Source: Myxococcus stipitatus (GTDB lineage: Bacteria > Myxococcota > Myxococcia > Myxococcales > Myxococcaceae). Taken from it: 64,000 bases of DNA. Shown piece by piece: positions 1-7,952 of the stretch (position 1 is its first letter; every line of letters starts with the position of its first letter). A program made the position numbers and the translations under genes. The notes below the pieces were generated by a model. That model did no database searches. It was given only the letters and a program-made list of their open reading frames with translations, and was not told where the DNA came from. The stretch is taken from assembly GCF_021412625.1 (NCBI RefSeq), contig NZ_JAKCFI010000004.1:62001-126000 (forward strand), read 5' to 3'.

Positions 1-2
1 TC

Positions 3-251
3 GCGCTCAACGTGACGGGGGTGCTCGGGCCCCAGGACTTCCCGGAGCCCATCGGCGACGCGCCCAAGCGCCTCACCGGACTGGCCGGGGACATGCCCAG
101 CCTGGCGGAGCTGTCGCGACGCTACGCCGCGCACGTGCTCCAGGCCGTGGGCGGCAACAAGAGCGAGGCTGCGCGGCTGCTCGACGTCGACCGCAAGACG
201 CTCTACAAGCTGCTGGAGGCGTCCGGGGCGGAGCCGCCGGAGTCCACGTGA
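3..251 (+). CDS. sigma-54 dependent activator, C-terminal fragment (Fis-type HTH)
   Basis: Only the last 82 codons are in the window; the reading frame is open from the left edge to TGA at 249-251. The visible part is a linker followed by a Fis-type helix-turn-helix: GGNKSEAARLLDVDRKTLYKLL has the spacing of the DNA-binding helix pair found at the end of NtrC-family activators. In that family this domain binds enhancer sites and the missing AAA+ domain would remodel sigma-54 polymerase. Whether it carries a receiver, GAF or FHA sensor domain cannot be told because the upstream part is outside the window. Confidence 0.85.
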   Translation, partial: ALNVTGVLGPQDFPEPIGDAPKRLTGLAGDMPSLAELSRRYAAHVLQAVGGNKSEAARLLDVDRKTLYKLLEASGAEPPEST

Positions 252-368
252 GCCGCCCTGGCGCCGCGTGCTGGCCCATGGCGTCGAGGATTCCATCCCG
301 TCTGGCATTGGACGCCCCGGGTGCAAGGGCTTGTGTCGGAAGGGCCGGGACTCCCAGACTTCCGGGCC

Positions 369-1625
369 GTGAATACCCGTGCCCTGACGACGCTGGTCCT
401 CTTCGCGGCTTGCGTGCACGCCGCATGTGTCTCGCAACAGAAAGGTCGTGAGGAGGCGTCCATGGACGAGCCTGGACCTCCGGCGCGGTGGTGGAGGCGC
501 GGCGCGCTGGAGCGCGACTTCGAGCGCTTCCTTCGCGAGGGCACGGCGCTGGCGCAGGACGGCACGCTGGTGCTGGACGCGTCCGCGCCGACGGGCAGCG
601 AGCCGGTGCCCGCGGGGCGGATGGAGGACGGGGGCACCCGCTACCACGAGGCCACCTATCGCTTCGGCAAGGCCGTCTCGGAGGTGCAGGCGGTGCCGGG
701 CGGCTTCACCAGCGTGGTGCCCTCTTTCGACGCGCTGACGCCTCCGGGGACCTGGGTGAAGGTGACGCTCGCGGCGCGCATCGAGGGCGCGTGGACGAAG
801 GACTACGAGCTGGGGGTGTGGGCCTTCGACAAGGAGCCCGTCGCGCGGCACAGCGTGGACGGGCAGGGTGACACGAACGGGCAGGTCTTCACCGACACGC
901 TCAACCTGAAGCGGCGCGCGGACGCGCTGCGGATGACGGTGTGGCTGTTCTCGTCGCGGCCGGAGGTGTCGCCTCGCGTGCGTGCGCTGTCGGCGGCGGT
1001 GAGCGACAAGCAGGGCGTCGCCGAGGACGCGGTGTCGGACCGGACGTCGTGGGGCACGGTGCTGGAGGTGCCGGGCTACTCGCAGATGTTGTATCCGGAT
1101 GGCGGCCCGGTGTGGTGCTCGCCCACGTCCACCACGATGCTGCTCGGGTATTGGGGGCGGAAGCTCGGACGGCCGGAGCTGGCGACCACGGTGCCCTCGT
1201 CGGCGGACCGCACGTATGACTGGGTCTACAAGGGCACGGGCAACTGGGCCTTCAACACCGCGTATGCCTCCGCCATGGGCGATGGCGCCCTGCATGGCGC
1301 GGTGTTGCGCCTGGATGGCTTCGCGCAGGTGGAGCGCCTCATCGCCGCGGGCGTGCCCGTCAGCATCAGCATCGCCTACGACGAAGGGGAGCTGACCGGC
1401 TCGCCCGTGCGCAGCTCGGATGGACATCTCATCGTGCTGAAGGGCTTCACGGCGACGGGCGACGTCGTGTGCAACGACCCCGCCTTCAAGAGCGATGAGA
1501 CGGTGGAGGTCACCTACAAACGCGACGAGCTGTGGCGCGCCTGGCAGCACTCGCGAGGCGCGGCGTATGTGCTGTGGCCCTCGGGCACGACGCTTCCGCC
1601 GGAGCTCATCGGCCAGCTCCGGTGA
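369..1625 (+). CDS. secreted C39-like peptidase family protein
   Basis: A 418-residue exported protein. The GTG at 369 is chosen because it opens a short basic stretch and a hydrophobic segment ending AACVHAAC, a plausible lipoprotein or secretion signal; an in-frame GTG at 321 would add 16 non-signal residues. The C-terminal half matches the C39-like papain fold (Peptidase_C39_2): Cys250 in VWCSPTSTTM, His353 in DGHLIVLKGF and Asp370 in CNDPAF form the expected triad. The N-terminal 200 residues look like a beta-rich module. These proteins cleave peptides or act as envelope proteases; the substrate is unknown. It is transcribed alone and followed by a hairpin at 1669-1683. Confidence 0.8.
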   Translation: MNTRALTTLVLFAACVHAACVSQQKGREEASMDEPGPPARWWRRGALERDFERFLREGTALAQDGTLVLDASAPTGSEPVPAGRMEDGGTRYHEATYRFGKAVSEVQAVPGGFTSVVPSFDALTPPGTWVKVTLAARIEGAWTKDYELGVWAFDKEPVARHSVDGQGDTNGQVFTDTLNLKRRADALRMTVWLFSSRPEVSPRVRALSAAVSDKQGVAEDAVSDRTSWGTVLEVPGYSQMLYPDGGPVWCSPTSTTMLLGYWGRKLGRPELATTVPSSADRTYDWVYKGTGNWAFNTAYASAMGDGALHGAVLRLDGFAQVERLIAAGVPVSISIAYDEGELTGSPVRSSDGHLIVLKGFTATGDVVCNDPAFKSDETVEVTYKRDELWRAWQHSRGAAYVLWPSGTTLPPELIGQLR

Positions 1626-1645
1626 CGTCTTGCGAAAGAGCTGTG

Positions 1646-1683
1646 TCATGTCTCAACGTGAAACATGATGCGGGAAACCCGCA
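1646..1683. terminator. hairpins after the C39-like gene
   Basis: Two small inverted repeats follow the stop codon: TCATGT (1646-1651) with ACATGA (1663-1668), and TGCGGG (1669-1674) with CCCGCA (1678-1683) around an AAA loop. The second could be a terminator for the upstream gene, but no U-tract follows. Confidence 0.4.
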
Positions 1684-1702
1684 CTCCGGGACTGATGCGG
1701 GC

Positions 1703-1724
1703 GTCACATTCCGGTGCGTGTGAC
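1703..1724. promoter_or_regulatory. inverted repeat GTCACA-N10-TGTGAC upstream of L,D-transpeptidase gene
   Basis: A perfect 6-bp inverted repeat lies about 95 bases upstream of the next start codon. The surrounding string, GCGTCAC, a 12-base gap, then GTGACATCCA, closely resembles one at 24158-24184 that precedes another lipoprotein gene. It could be an operator for a dimeric regulator. No regulator is identified. Confidence 0.3.
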
Positions 1725-1819
1725 ATCCACCGTCGACAGCGCACGGATTACGCACCCGAGCGGAGCAGGCCCCACCTCCGCCGACGTTGAGCGGGCAGCC
1801 ATGCAATCGATAGCCTGCG

Positions 1820-4429
1820 ATGCACATGCGACGTTGGCTTCAGCTCGTTCTGCTCGTGCCTGGAATCGCCTGCACACCTTCGCCAACGACGGAGGACCCG
1901 CACCGCCCGGCCGGGGGCGCGGACGCGAGGCTCACCGGGGCCGCACCGGATGCATCCGGTGGGGCTTCGCCTTCTCCTTCGACGGGAGTGACAGCGGTGG
2001 GCCCCCGGCCGCCAACCGGGTCGACGCCCGCGCCCGCTGCGCGCGGTGCCGACGGGGGTGGCGCCCAGTCGTCGGAGGGAACGGTGTCCGCACCCGAGGG
2101 CGTTGCGACGGCGTACGGCGATGCCGCGTCGGTGACCACGGAGCCGACGGCCGCGCGGGGCGTTGGCGTGGCTGGTTCACAGGCGCCAACGGAGGATGCG
2201 TCCGCGCCCGGTGTCGCCGTGACGGCGCTCGAGCGGGCCATGTCGATGCCCATCGGAGCTGGCGCCGCCAAGGATGGGACGGGAGCGGCCGCTGCCCAGG
2301 CACCAACGCAAGGCGTGGGCACTCTCGGTGGCGCACCGACCGCGCTCGAGAAGGCCATGTCGATGCCCATCGGGGCTGGTGCCGCCAGGGATGGGACGGG
2401 AGCGACGTCCGCGCTCGCGGTCGCCGCGACGGCGTCCGGGAATGCCGCGTCGCCGGCCACGGCTCCGACGGCGGTGCGTGGCATTGACGGGGCCGGCCCC
2501 CAGGCCACAACGGAAGGCGCGTCCACCCCTGGTGCCGCCGCGACGGCATCCGGGAATGTCGCGTCGGCGGCCATGGGGGCACCGGATGCCCGGCCGCTGA
2601 TGGCAGGCAACGGCGCCGGAGCACCAGAGCCGTCGGCCTCGCGGACGTCCCAGGGAACGACGGCCGCCGTCGCTGCCCCGGGCCTGGGCGCGGCGTCCCC
2701 CTCCGATGCTCGGCACGGCGCCTCCGTGGACTCCATCGACGCGCGGGGCGCCGATGGCGGCACGGTGACAGGCGACTCCATCGCGGGCGTCACATCCGCG
2801 GGCGACCTGCACGCGGCCTGGGAACGCACGGCGCCCTCGCTGGAGTCGGACGCCGGGACCTCCCGCGCCATGGTGTCGCAAGCCCATGCGCCGAACGACG
2901 CGGAAGGGGCCGCGCCCTCGCTCTCCATCGACCCCGCGCTCAGCGCCATGTCGAAGCCGGAGCGCGGCGAGGACCTCGTCGAGGCAGAGGCGCCGGAGTC
3001 CGAGCCGCTTCCCGCCGAGCAGCTCGTGGTCATCCCGGACCGGAAGAACCCGGGCGCGGAGCTGGTGCTCGGCCCCGATGGCGAGCCGCTCGAGGACACC
3101 AGCCTCGTGCTCGACGACCCTTCCCTCGAGGACGAGGACGACCCCGAGACCACGGTGGCGGGCGCCGCCGACGCGGGCACCGAGCCGGTCGCCGTGCCCT
3201 ACACACCGGATGCCGGCTCGCTGCGCGTGCGGCGCTCCATCGCGGTGCGCGGCGCGCCACGTCAGGACGCGCCCCTGCTGGGCACGGTGGCCCAGGACAT
3301 GCGCGTGCAATGGAAGGGCGAGACGGCCGTCCGTGGACCGGAGTGCGAGGCCTGGGTGGAGATCCAACCGCGCGGGTGGGTCTGCGAGCGCTACCTGGAG
3401 CCCAACTTCCGCGAGCCTCGCGTGAGGGACCTGCCCCGCCTGCGGGAAGGCGAGCTGACGCCGGGCACCTACGCGCGCGTGGTGGGCAAGCGCGTGCGCG
3501 CCTATCCGAGCCTCGCCCTGGCGCGCGCGAAGCGCAAGGGCGTGCTGCTCAAGGGCTCGGTGACGGTGAAGCTGCGCGGACAGGTGCGCGTGGGCCGCCG
3601 CACCTTCTGGCGCACGGCGGACGGGCAGTACCTGGAGGCCCGCGTCCTGCGTGAGTACCGGCCCTCCACCTTCGTCGGCGTCGACGCCGAGGCCATGTCG
3701 GAGCTGTCCGCGCCCTTCGCCTGGGCCCAGTCCCGCAAGCGCCCCTCCGCGCCAGTGGAGGTGAAGGTCGCGCCCGACGCGAGCGCCGCGCGCGAGACGG
3801 TGCTGCCACCCAGGACCCTCGTCGCCGTGCGGGAGCTGTCCCCGGATGGCCGCTGGGTGCTCATCGCGGAGGACCACTGGGTGGCGCGCGACGACCTGCA
3901 TGTCGCCTGGTTCACCCATGCGCCGCCGGGCGTGGAGCCCGGTGAGCGCTGGTTCGACGTGGACCTGGACGCACAGGTGCTCGTCGCCTACGAGGGCGAG
4001 CGCCCCGTGTACGCCACGCTCGTCTCCTCGGGGAAGCCGGGCACCGACACGCCCGAGGGCCTCTACCGCGTGTGGATCAAATTCGCGGAGGCGGACATGA
4101 CGGGCAACGGCACCGCCGGCAACGACACCTACCGCGTGGCCACCGTGCCCTGGACCATGTTCTTCCAGGACGACTACGCGCTGCACACCGCCTACTGGCA
4201 CGACCGCTTCGGCGAGCCCATGAGCCACGGCTGCATCAACCTGTCACCCAGGGATGCCCGCGCCCTCTATGGCTGGGCCGCGCCGGAGGTCCCCACCGGC
4301 TGGTCCATGGTGAACGCCACCGCGGACGCGCCGGGCTCCCTGGTCCGCATCCGCGGCCAGGCGCGCGTCGTCACGCCCGAACGCAAGGAGCGCAAGGTCC
4401 GCGTCGCCTCGTCGGGGACCACGCGCTGA
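1820..4429 (+). CDS. L,D-transpeptidase (YkuD) lipoprotein with Ala/Gly/Thr-rich repeat stalk
   Basis: An 869-residue envelope protein. The N-terminus (MRRW, then a hydrophobic run to PGIAC) is a lipoprotein signal; ATG 1826 is an alternative start two codons in. Residues about 25-370 are low-complexity Ala/Thr/Gly/Pro with imperfect repeats of about 39 residues, probably a stalk reaching the wall. Residues about 450-680 look like SH3-type segments. The C-terminus is a YkuD catalytic domain: His in YALHTAYWHD and MSHGCINL with the catalytic Cys at 805. Family members cross-link peptidoglycan stems (3-3 links) or attach proteins to the wall. It converges on yjbQ with a four-base gap. The repeat stalk makes it much longer than typical YkuD proteins. 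Confidence 0.88.
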   Translation: MHMRRWLQLVLLVPGIACTPSPTTEDPHRPAGGADARLTGAAPDASGGASPSPSTGVTAVGPRPPTGSTPAPAARGADGGGAQSSEGTVSAPEGVATAYGDAASVTTEPTAARGVGVAGSQAPTEDASAPGVAVTALERAMSMPIGAGAAKDGTGAAAAQAPTQGVGTLGGAPTALEKAMSMPIGAGAARDGTGATSALAVAATASGNAASPATAPTAVRGIDGAGPQATTEGASTPGAAATASGNVASAAMGAPDARPLMAGNGAGAPEPSASRTSQGTTAAVAAPGLGAASPSDARHGASVDSIDARGADGGTVTGDSIAGVTSAGDLHAAWERTAPSLESDAGTSRAMVSQAHAPNDAEGAAPSLSIDPALSAMSKPERGEDLVEAEAPESEPLPAEQLVVIPDRKNPGAELVLGPDGEPLEDTSLVLDDPSLEDEDDPETTVAGAADAGTEPVAVPYTPDAGSLRVRRSIAVRGAPRQDAPLLGTVAQDMRVQWKGETAVRGPECEAWVEIQPRGWVCERYLEPNFREPRVRDLPRLREGELTPGTYARVVGKRVRAYPSLALARAKRKGVLLKGSVTVKLRGQVRVGRRTFWRTADGQYLEARVLREYRPSTFVGVDAEAMSELSAPFAWAQSRKRPSAPVEVKVAPDASAARETVLPPRTLVAVRELSPDGRWVLIAEDHWVARDDLHVAWFTHAPPGVEPGERWFDVDLDAQVLVAYEGERPVYATLVSSGKPGTDTPEGLYRVWIKFAEADMTGNGTAGNDTYRVATVPWTMFFQDDYALHTAYWHDRFGEPMSHGCINLSPRDARALYGWAAPEVPTGWSMVNATADAPGSLVRIRGQARVVTPERKERKVRVASSGTTR
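2225..2404 (+). repeat. in-frame tandem repeat, 117-base period, in the transpeptidase stalk
   Basis: The 63-base block at 2225-2287 recurs nearly unchanged at 2342-2404, exactly 117 bases (39 codons) later. Both encode ALE(R/K)AMSMPIGAGAA(K/R)DGTGA. Weaker copies of the intervening Ala/Thr/Pro pattern continue to about 2590. The period is a multiple of three, so copy-number change would lengthen or shorten the stalk without breaking the frame. Confidence 0.85.
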
Positions 4430-4438
4430 CGCCTCAGC
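4425..4438. terminator. stop-codon hairpin between convergent genes
   Basis: GCTGA (4425-4429) pairs with TCAGC (4434-4438) across a four-base loop. The arms contain the TGA stop of the transpeptidase gene and the TGA (TCA on this strand) of yjbQ. It is short, so termination here is uncertain. Confidence 0.35.
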
Positions 4439-4847
4439 CCACCACCGAGACAGTCACGCGTCGGCGGTGGGGCGAGGTGCGGTGCTCCCAGACGTAGACG
4501 CCCTGCCACGTCCCCAGGTCCGCCGCGCCATCCCTCACGGGGATGTTCAGCGAGTTCTGCGTGAGCACCGTGCGCACGTGCGCGGGCATGTCGTCGGGCC
4601 CCTCGGCGTCGTGGACGAAGAGCGGATCCCCGTCCCTCACCAGCCGGGAGAAGAAGGACTCCAGGTCCCGGCGCACGTCCGGGTCCGCGTTCTCGCACAG
4701 CAGCAGGGACGCGCTGGTGTGGTGGAGGAACACGGTGCACAGGCCCTGCCTCGCGCCGATGTCCGCCACCACCCGCTGCACCTCCCCGGTGATGTCCGTG
4801 AAGCCACGGCCCTTCGTCGACACCGTGAAGTCCTTCGCCTGGTACAT
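4434..4847 (-). CDS. yjbQ: YjbQ family protein (UPF0047, secondary thiamine-phosphate synthase fold)
   Basis: A 137-residue protein of normal family length. Hallmarks are GLCTVFLHHTSASLLLCEN near residue 36, DVRRDLESFF, the HVRTVLTQNSLNIPV segment and the GTWQGVYVWEHR ending. Family members have weak thiamine-phosphate synthase activity and an uncertain main role. It is the last gene of a leftward operon, starting three bases after the esterase stop, so it is probably translated from the same message as the esterase and cyclophilin. Confidence 0.93.
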   Translation of the reverse strand: MYQAKDFTVSTKGRGFTDITGEVQRVVADIGARQGLCTVFLHHTSASLLLCENADPDVRRDLESFFSRLVRDGDPLFVHDAEGPDDMPAHVRTVLTQNSLNIPVRDGAADLGTWQGVYVWEHRTSPHRRRVTVSVVG

Positions 4848-4850
4848 GCC

Positions 4851-5600
4851 TCAGCGCCCTTCCAGCCGCGCCTTCAGGAAGGCGGCCATCCGTTCCAGCT
4901 CCTCCGTGACAAGGGTGTGCGGCCCATCGAACGGAAGGAAGTCCACGGACAGGCCCGACTCCACCAGCATGTCGCGCAGGCGCTCGGCGCCCCGGAAGGG
5001 GAGCACGTCGTCATGGCGGCCGTGCCCCTGGAACACCTGCAGCTCCTTGCGGGCCGCCGCCCTCTGCCGCCACTCGGGCTCCGACGTGAGCGTGCCCGAC
5101 AGGATGCACAGCCCCGCCGGACGCTCCTCCAGCCGCAGCGCGACGTCCGTGGTCACCATGCCGCCCTGGCTGAAGCCACCCAGGACGATGCGCCCGTAGG
5201 GGAGCTTCGTCGCCGTGGACAGCGCGTCCACCACGGACATGACGGCGCGGCGCGCCGCGGGCAGCCCGTCCGGGATGTTCTTCGCGTACTCGTCCCAGTC
5301 GCGCATCTGCCCGCGCATGATGGACTCCGGCAGGTGGAACCAGGCGCGCCCCATGGGCATGCCCCACTGCGCCAGGGACAGCGGCGCGCCCGGGAACACG
5401 AACCGCGCGCGGTCCACCAGCGACGCCTCCATCCCCAGCAGCTCCGGCGCCAGCGGCACCAGGTCCGTCGCCGGAGCGCCGAAGCCGTGGCAGAGCACCA
5501 CCAGCAACTCCGGCGCGGCACCCTCCGCGAGCCCGTCCACCACCTGGCAGTCGAGCTCGCCCAGCTTCGTCGCGACCCGGCGGAGCTGACGGCCGCCCAT
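4851..5600 (-). CDS. phospholipase/carboxylesterase-type alpha/beta hydrolase
   Basis: A 249-residue cytoplasmic serine hydrolase of the phospholipase/carboxylesterase (acyl-protein thioesterase-like) group. The nucleophile is Ser144 in GGFSQGGM; the likely acid is Asp197 in GHGRHDDVLP and the base His228 in DGPHTLV; the oxyanion region is LCHGFGAPATDL. The ATG at 5600 overlaps the cyclophilin stop by one base (TGATG), which favours translational coupling; a GTG one codon upstream is possible. No signal peptide is seen. The substrate is unknown; short-chain esters or lysophospholipids are usual. Confidence 0.85.
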   Translation of the reverse strand: MGGRQLRRVATKLGELDCQVVDGLAEGAAPELLVVLCHGFGAPATDLVPLAPELLGMEASLVDRARFVFPGAPLSLAQWGMPMGRAWFHLPESIMRGQMRDWDEYAKNIPDGLPAARRAVMSVVDALSTATKLPYGRIVLGGFSQGGMVTTDVALRLEERPAGLCILSGTLTSEPEWRQRAAARKELQVFQGHGRHDDVLPFRGAERLRDMLVESGLSVDFLPFDGPHTLVTEELERMAAFLKARLEGR

Positions 5601-6352
5601 CACTTCGCGCCGCCTTCGGGCGCGTCCGCGAGGACGACCTTCTGGATGACCACCGGCGTCACCGGCCGGTCGCTCGGGTCCGTCGGGAGGTTGGAGATCT
5701 TCTCCACCACGTCATAGCCCTTCACGACCTCGCCGAAGATGGTGTGCTTGTTGTTGAGGTACTGGGGCGTGGAGGTGGTGATGAAGAACTGGCTGCCGTT
5801 GGTGTTGCGGCCCGCGTTGGCCATGGCCAGCAGGCCCACCTTGTTGAACGTGCGCCCGCTCTGGAACTCGTCCTCGAAGCGGTAGCCCGGGTCGCCGCGG
5901 CCGGTGCCCGTGGGGTCGCCGCCCTGGATCATGAAGTTCGGAATCACGCGGTGGAAGACGACGCCGTCGTACAGCGGCTTGTCCGTCACGCGCTCGCCGG
6001 TGCGCGGGTCCGTCCACGCCTTCTCGCCCGTGGCCAGGCCCACGAAGTTGGCCACCGTCTTCGGCGCGTCCTTGGAGAACAGCCGCACGGTGATGGGGCC
6101 CTGGTTGGTCTCCAGCGTGGCCAGCAGGTCCTGTCCGGCCACCACCTTCTTCGTCCACTCGCCCGTGGCCTCCGCCGTCGCGGCGGGAGGCGTGGCGGCG
6201 GGCGCCGGGGGCGTCTGCGCGGGCGCGGCCGGCTTCTGCGCGGCGGCGGGCGGCGGCGTGGCGCTGCCCGAGGACTCCTTCTTGTCGGAGTCCTTGCAAG
6301 CGGCGACGGAGAGGCACAGCAGGAGGGTCGAGGTCAGGATTCGGGTTCGCAT
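5600..6352 (-). CDS. cyclophilin-type peptidyl-prolyl cis-trans isomerase, lipoprotein
   Basis: A 250-residue protein that speeds proline isomerisation during folding of exported proteins. The N-terminus (MRTRI, hydrophobic, SVAAC) is a clear lipoprotein signal, followed by a Pro/Ala linker to about residue 65. The cyclophilin domain shows [16 protein letters not shown], then [17 protein letters not shown] and HTIFGEVV, which hold the active-site Arg, Gln, Phe and His positions. First gene of the cyclophilin-esterase-yjbQ operon. The lipid anchor places it on the periplasmic face of a membrane. Confidence 0.93.
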   Translation of the reverse strand: MRTRILTSTLLLCLSVAACKDSDKKESSGSATPPPAAAQKPAAPAQTPPAPAATPPAATAEATGEWTKKVVAGQDLLATLETNQGPITVRLFSKDAPKTVANFVGLATGEKAWTDPRTGERVTDKPLYDGVVFHRVIPNFMIQGGDPTGTGRGDPGYRFEDEFQSGRTFNKVGLLAMANAGRNTNGSQFFITTSTPQYLNNKHTIFGEVVKGYDVVEKISNLPTDPSDRPVTPVVIQKVVLADAPEGGAK

Positions 6353-6480
6353 GGCGGGCGCAGCCTAGCCCACCTCCCACGTCTTCCGGGCGAGGACCTG
6401 GAGCGCCCGGGCCGCCAGGCGTCACCCCGACGGCGGAGGCCCCCGCCCACCCCGCATTCCCGCGGGCCCCGGGGCGGTCG

Positions 6481-7476
6481 TCACCCGGGCTCGAGCGCCA
6501 GGGCCACCAGGGCCTCCGTGACGTCGCCCGGGTGGTAGCGCGACAGCCCGGGGAAGGCCCGCAGGGCCGGCTCCGCGTGGTCCATGTCGTCCAGCCGGAC
6601 GACCCTCGCGCCGGGCACCTCCGCGTCCAGCGCCGTCACCATCCCATCCGACGCGTACTGGTAGCGCTCGCGCAGGTAGCGCTGGAGCGGATACAGCGTG
6701 GACAGCCGCGACAGGCGCCAGGTGGCCAGCGACACGGTGGGGATGTCCGCGGGGTAGGGGTGCTCGCGCACGAAGGCCATCCGCTGGGGATAGGACAGCT
6801 CCTCCACGGAGCGCGACACGCCGTGGAACAGGAGCGGGAAGGCGAAGTCGATGAGCCTGCGCATCTCCGGCGCGGTGGCCAGGTCGTGCGCGATGGACGA
6901 ACCGCCATAGGGCGCCTGGAGCGTCACCACCGCCCGCACCACGCGCCGCAGCTCCGGATACAGCGCGAGCACCGCGGTGCTCTCGACGCCGCCCTTGCTG
7001 TGGCCCACCAGCACCACCGAGCGCCCGAAGTGCGCCGCGTCCAGCAGCACCTCGCGCAGCACCGCGACGTTGTCCCGCAGCAGCCCCTCCGTGTCGACGG
7101 GCGCCTCGAGCACGTCCAGGCCCCGGCGCTCCAGCCGCTGCACGTTGTCCAGCAGGTAGCCCGGCAGCTCGTCGCCGAGCATCCCGCGCACCAGCACGTA
7201 CTGGTGACGACGGGCCTCGGCGGGCAGCACCGGCTCGCCCTCGCGCACGCGGCCGAGCAGCTGACGGAAGCGCGGCGTCGCGTCGGCGCCCGGCGTCGTC
7301 CCCGTCGCGGCGCGTTGGAGCCACCCGGCCAACCCACCACATCCGGGGCCCCACCAGCGGGGGGCGGCGGGCAGTCCCCTCAGCCCTCGCGTCAGCCGGG
7401 TGATCGCTCCGGGCTCGCGCGCGGGGGCGGGCGTGGGGACGGGGACGTCGGTGTCGGGGCCAGGCGGAGGAGCCAT
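6481..7476 (-). CDS. lipase-like alpha/beta hydrolase
   Basis: A 331-residue predicted hydrolase. ATG 7476 is preferred because it starts a Pro-rich lead without signal character; a start at 7533 would overlap the divergent speD leader region. The nucleophile elbow is VLVGHSKGGVES with Ser160, and DDMDHAEPA near the end offers the acid and His. The strand before the elbow, and LQAPYGGSS after it, match triacylglycerol-lipase-like folds. The gene is divergent from speD, with about 125 bases between them. The substrate cannot be read from the sequence. Confidence 0.8.
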   Translation of the reverse strand: MAPPPGPDTDVPVPTPAPAREPGAITRLTRGLRGLPAAPRWWGPGCGGLAGWLQRAATGTTPGADATPRFRQLLGRVREGEPVLPAEARRHQYVLVRGMLGDELPGYLLDNVQRLERRGLDVLEAPVDTEGLLRDNVAVLREVLLDAAHFGRSVVLVGHSKGGVESTAVLALYPELRRVVRAVVTLQAPYGGSSIAHDLATAPEMRRLIDFAFPLLFHGVSRSVEELSYPQRMAFVREHPYPADIPTVSLATWRLSRLSTLYPLQRYLRERYQYASDGMVTALDAEVPGARVVRLDDMDHAEPALRAFPGLSRYHPGDVTEALVALALEPG

Positions 7477-7586
7477 CACTGCGGCGCAGCGTACCGGCAG
7501 GCGGGCGCGGCGCGCCAACGCGCCCACGCGCATTCGTGGCCGGCGCGCTTTCGTCGCGCGGGGCTCGTGCTAAGTAGCTGGGAGGC

Positions 7587-7604
7587 AGGAGGACTTCGAA
7601 GCTG
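7587..7604 (+). promoter_or_regulatory. Shine-Dalgarno and CTG start of speD
   Basis: AGGAGG at 7587-7592 is followed nine bases later by CTG at 7602. No ATG, GTG or TTG occurs in frame until TTG 7653, which would remove the first beta strand (QEWLVDASGC) of the enzyme. The strong ribosome-binding site therefore argues for CTG initiation. Confidence 0.65.
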
Positions 7605-7952
7605 ACCACCGGACAGGAATGGCTGGTTGACGCGAGCGGCTGCTCGCCCGGGTTGCTCAAGGACGCGGCGGCGTTGGCCGCGCTCTTCGAGCAGCTCATC
7701 GTCCTGCTGGACCTGCGGGTCGTGGGGCAGCCGCAGTGGCACGTGTTCCCGGAGCCCGGCGGCATCACCGGCCTGACGCTCCTGGCGGAGAGCCACCTGG
7801 CCATCCACACGTTCCCCGAGCATGGCTTCGCGGCGCTCAACGTCTACTGCTGCCGCCCTCGCGCCCGCCCGGACTTCGAGGCGCTGCTGGCCCGGTACGT
7901 GGGGGCGACGTCCTGCGCTGTGCGTGAGCTGAAACGGGGGGTGACGGCGTGA
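7602..7952 (+). CDS. speD: S-adenosylmethionine decarboxylase proenzyme (prokaryotic class)
   Basis: A 116-residue proenzyme that self-cleaves to give a pyruvoyl group and makes decarboxylated S-adenosylmethionine, the aminopropyl donor. AESHLAIHTFPEHG contains the Glu63-Ser64 cleavage site and His69; Cys84 in VYCC matches the catalytic Cys of the T. maritima enzyme (Ser63, His68, Cys83). The length fits the short bacterial type. Start taken at CTG 7602 for its ribosome-binding site. It opens a rightward operon; its stop overlaps the GTG of the DUF4178 gene by four bases, so the two are probably translationally coupled. Confidence 0.9.
   Translation: MTTGQEWLVDASGCSPGLLKDAAALAALFEQLIVLLDLRVVGQPQWHVFPEPGGITGLTLLAESHLAIHTFPEHGFAALNVYCCRPRARPDFEALLARYVGATSCAVRELKRGVTA

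Noticed and set aside
2177-4228. Long minus-strand frame opposite the L,D-transpeptidase
   Set aside because: No family motifs and typical shadow composition; the YkuD motif is on the plus strand.
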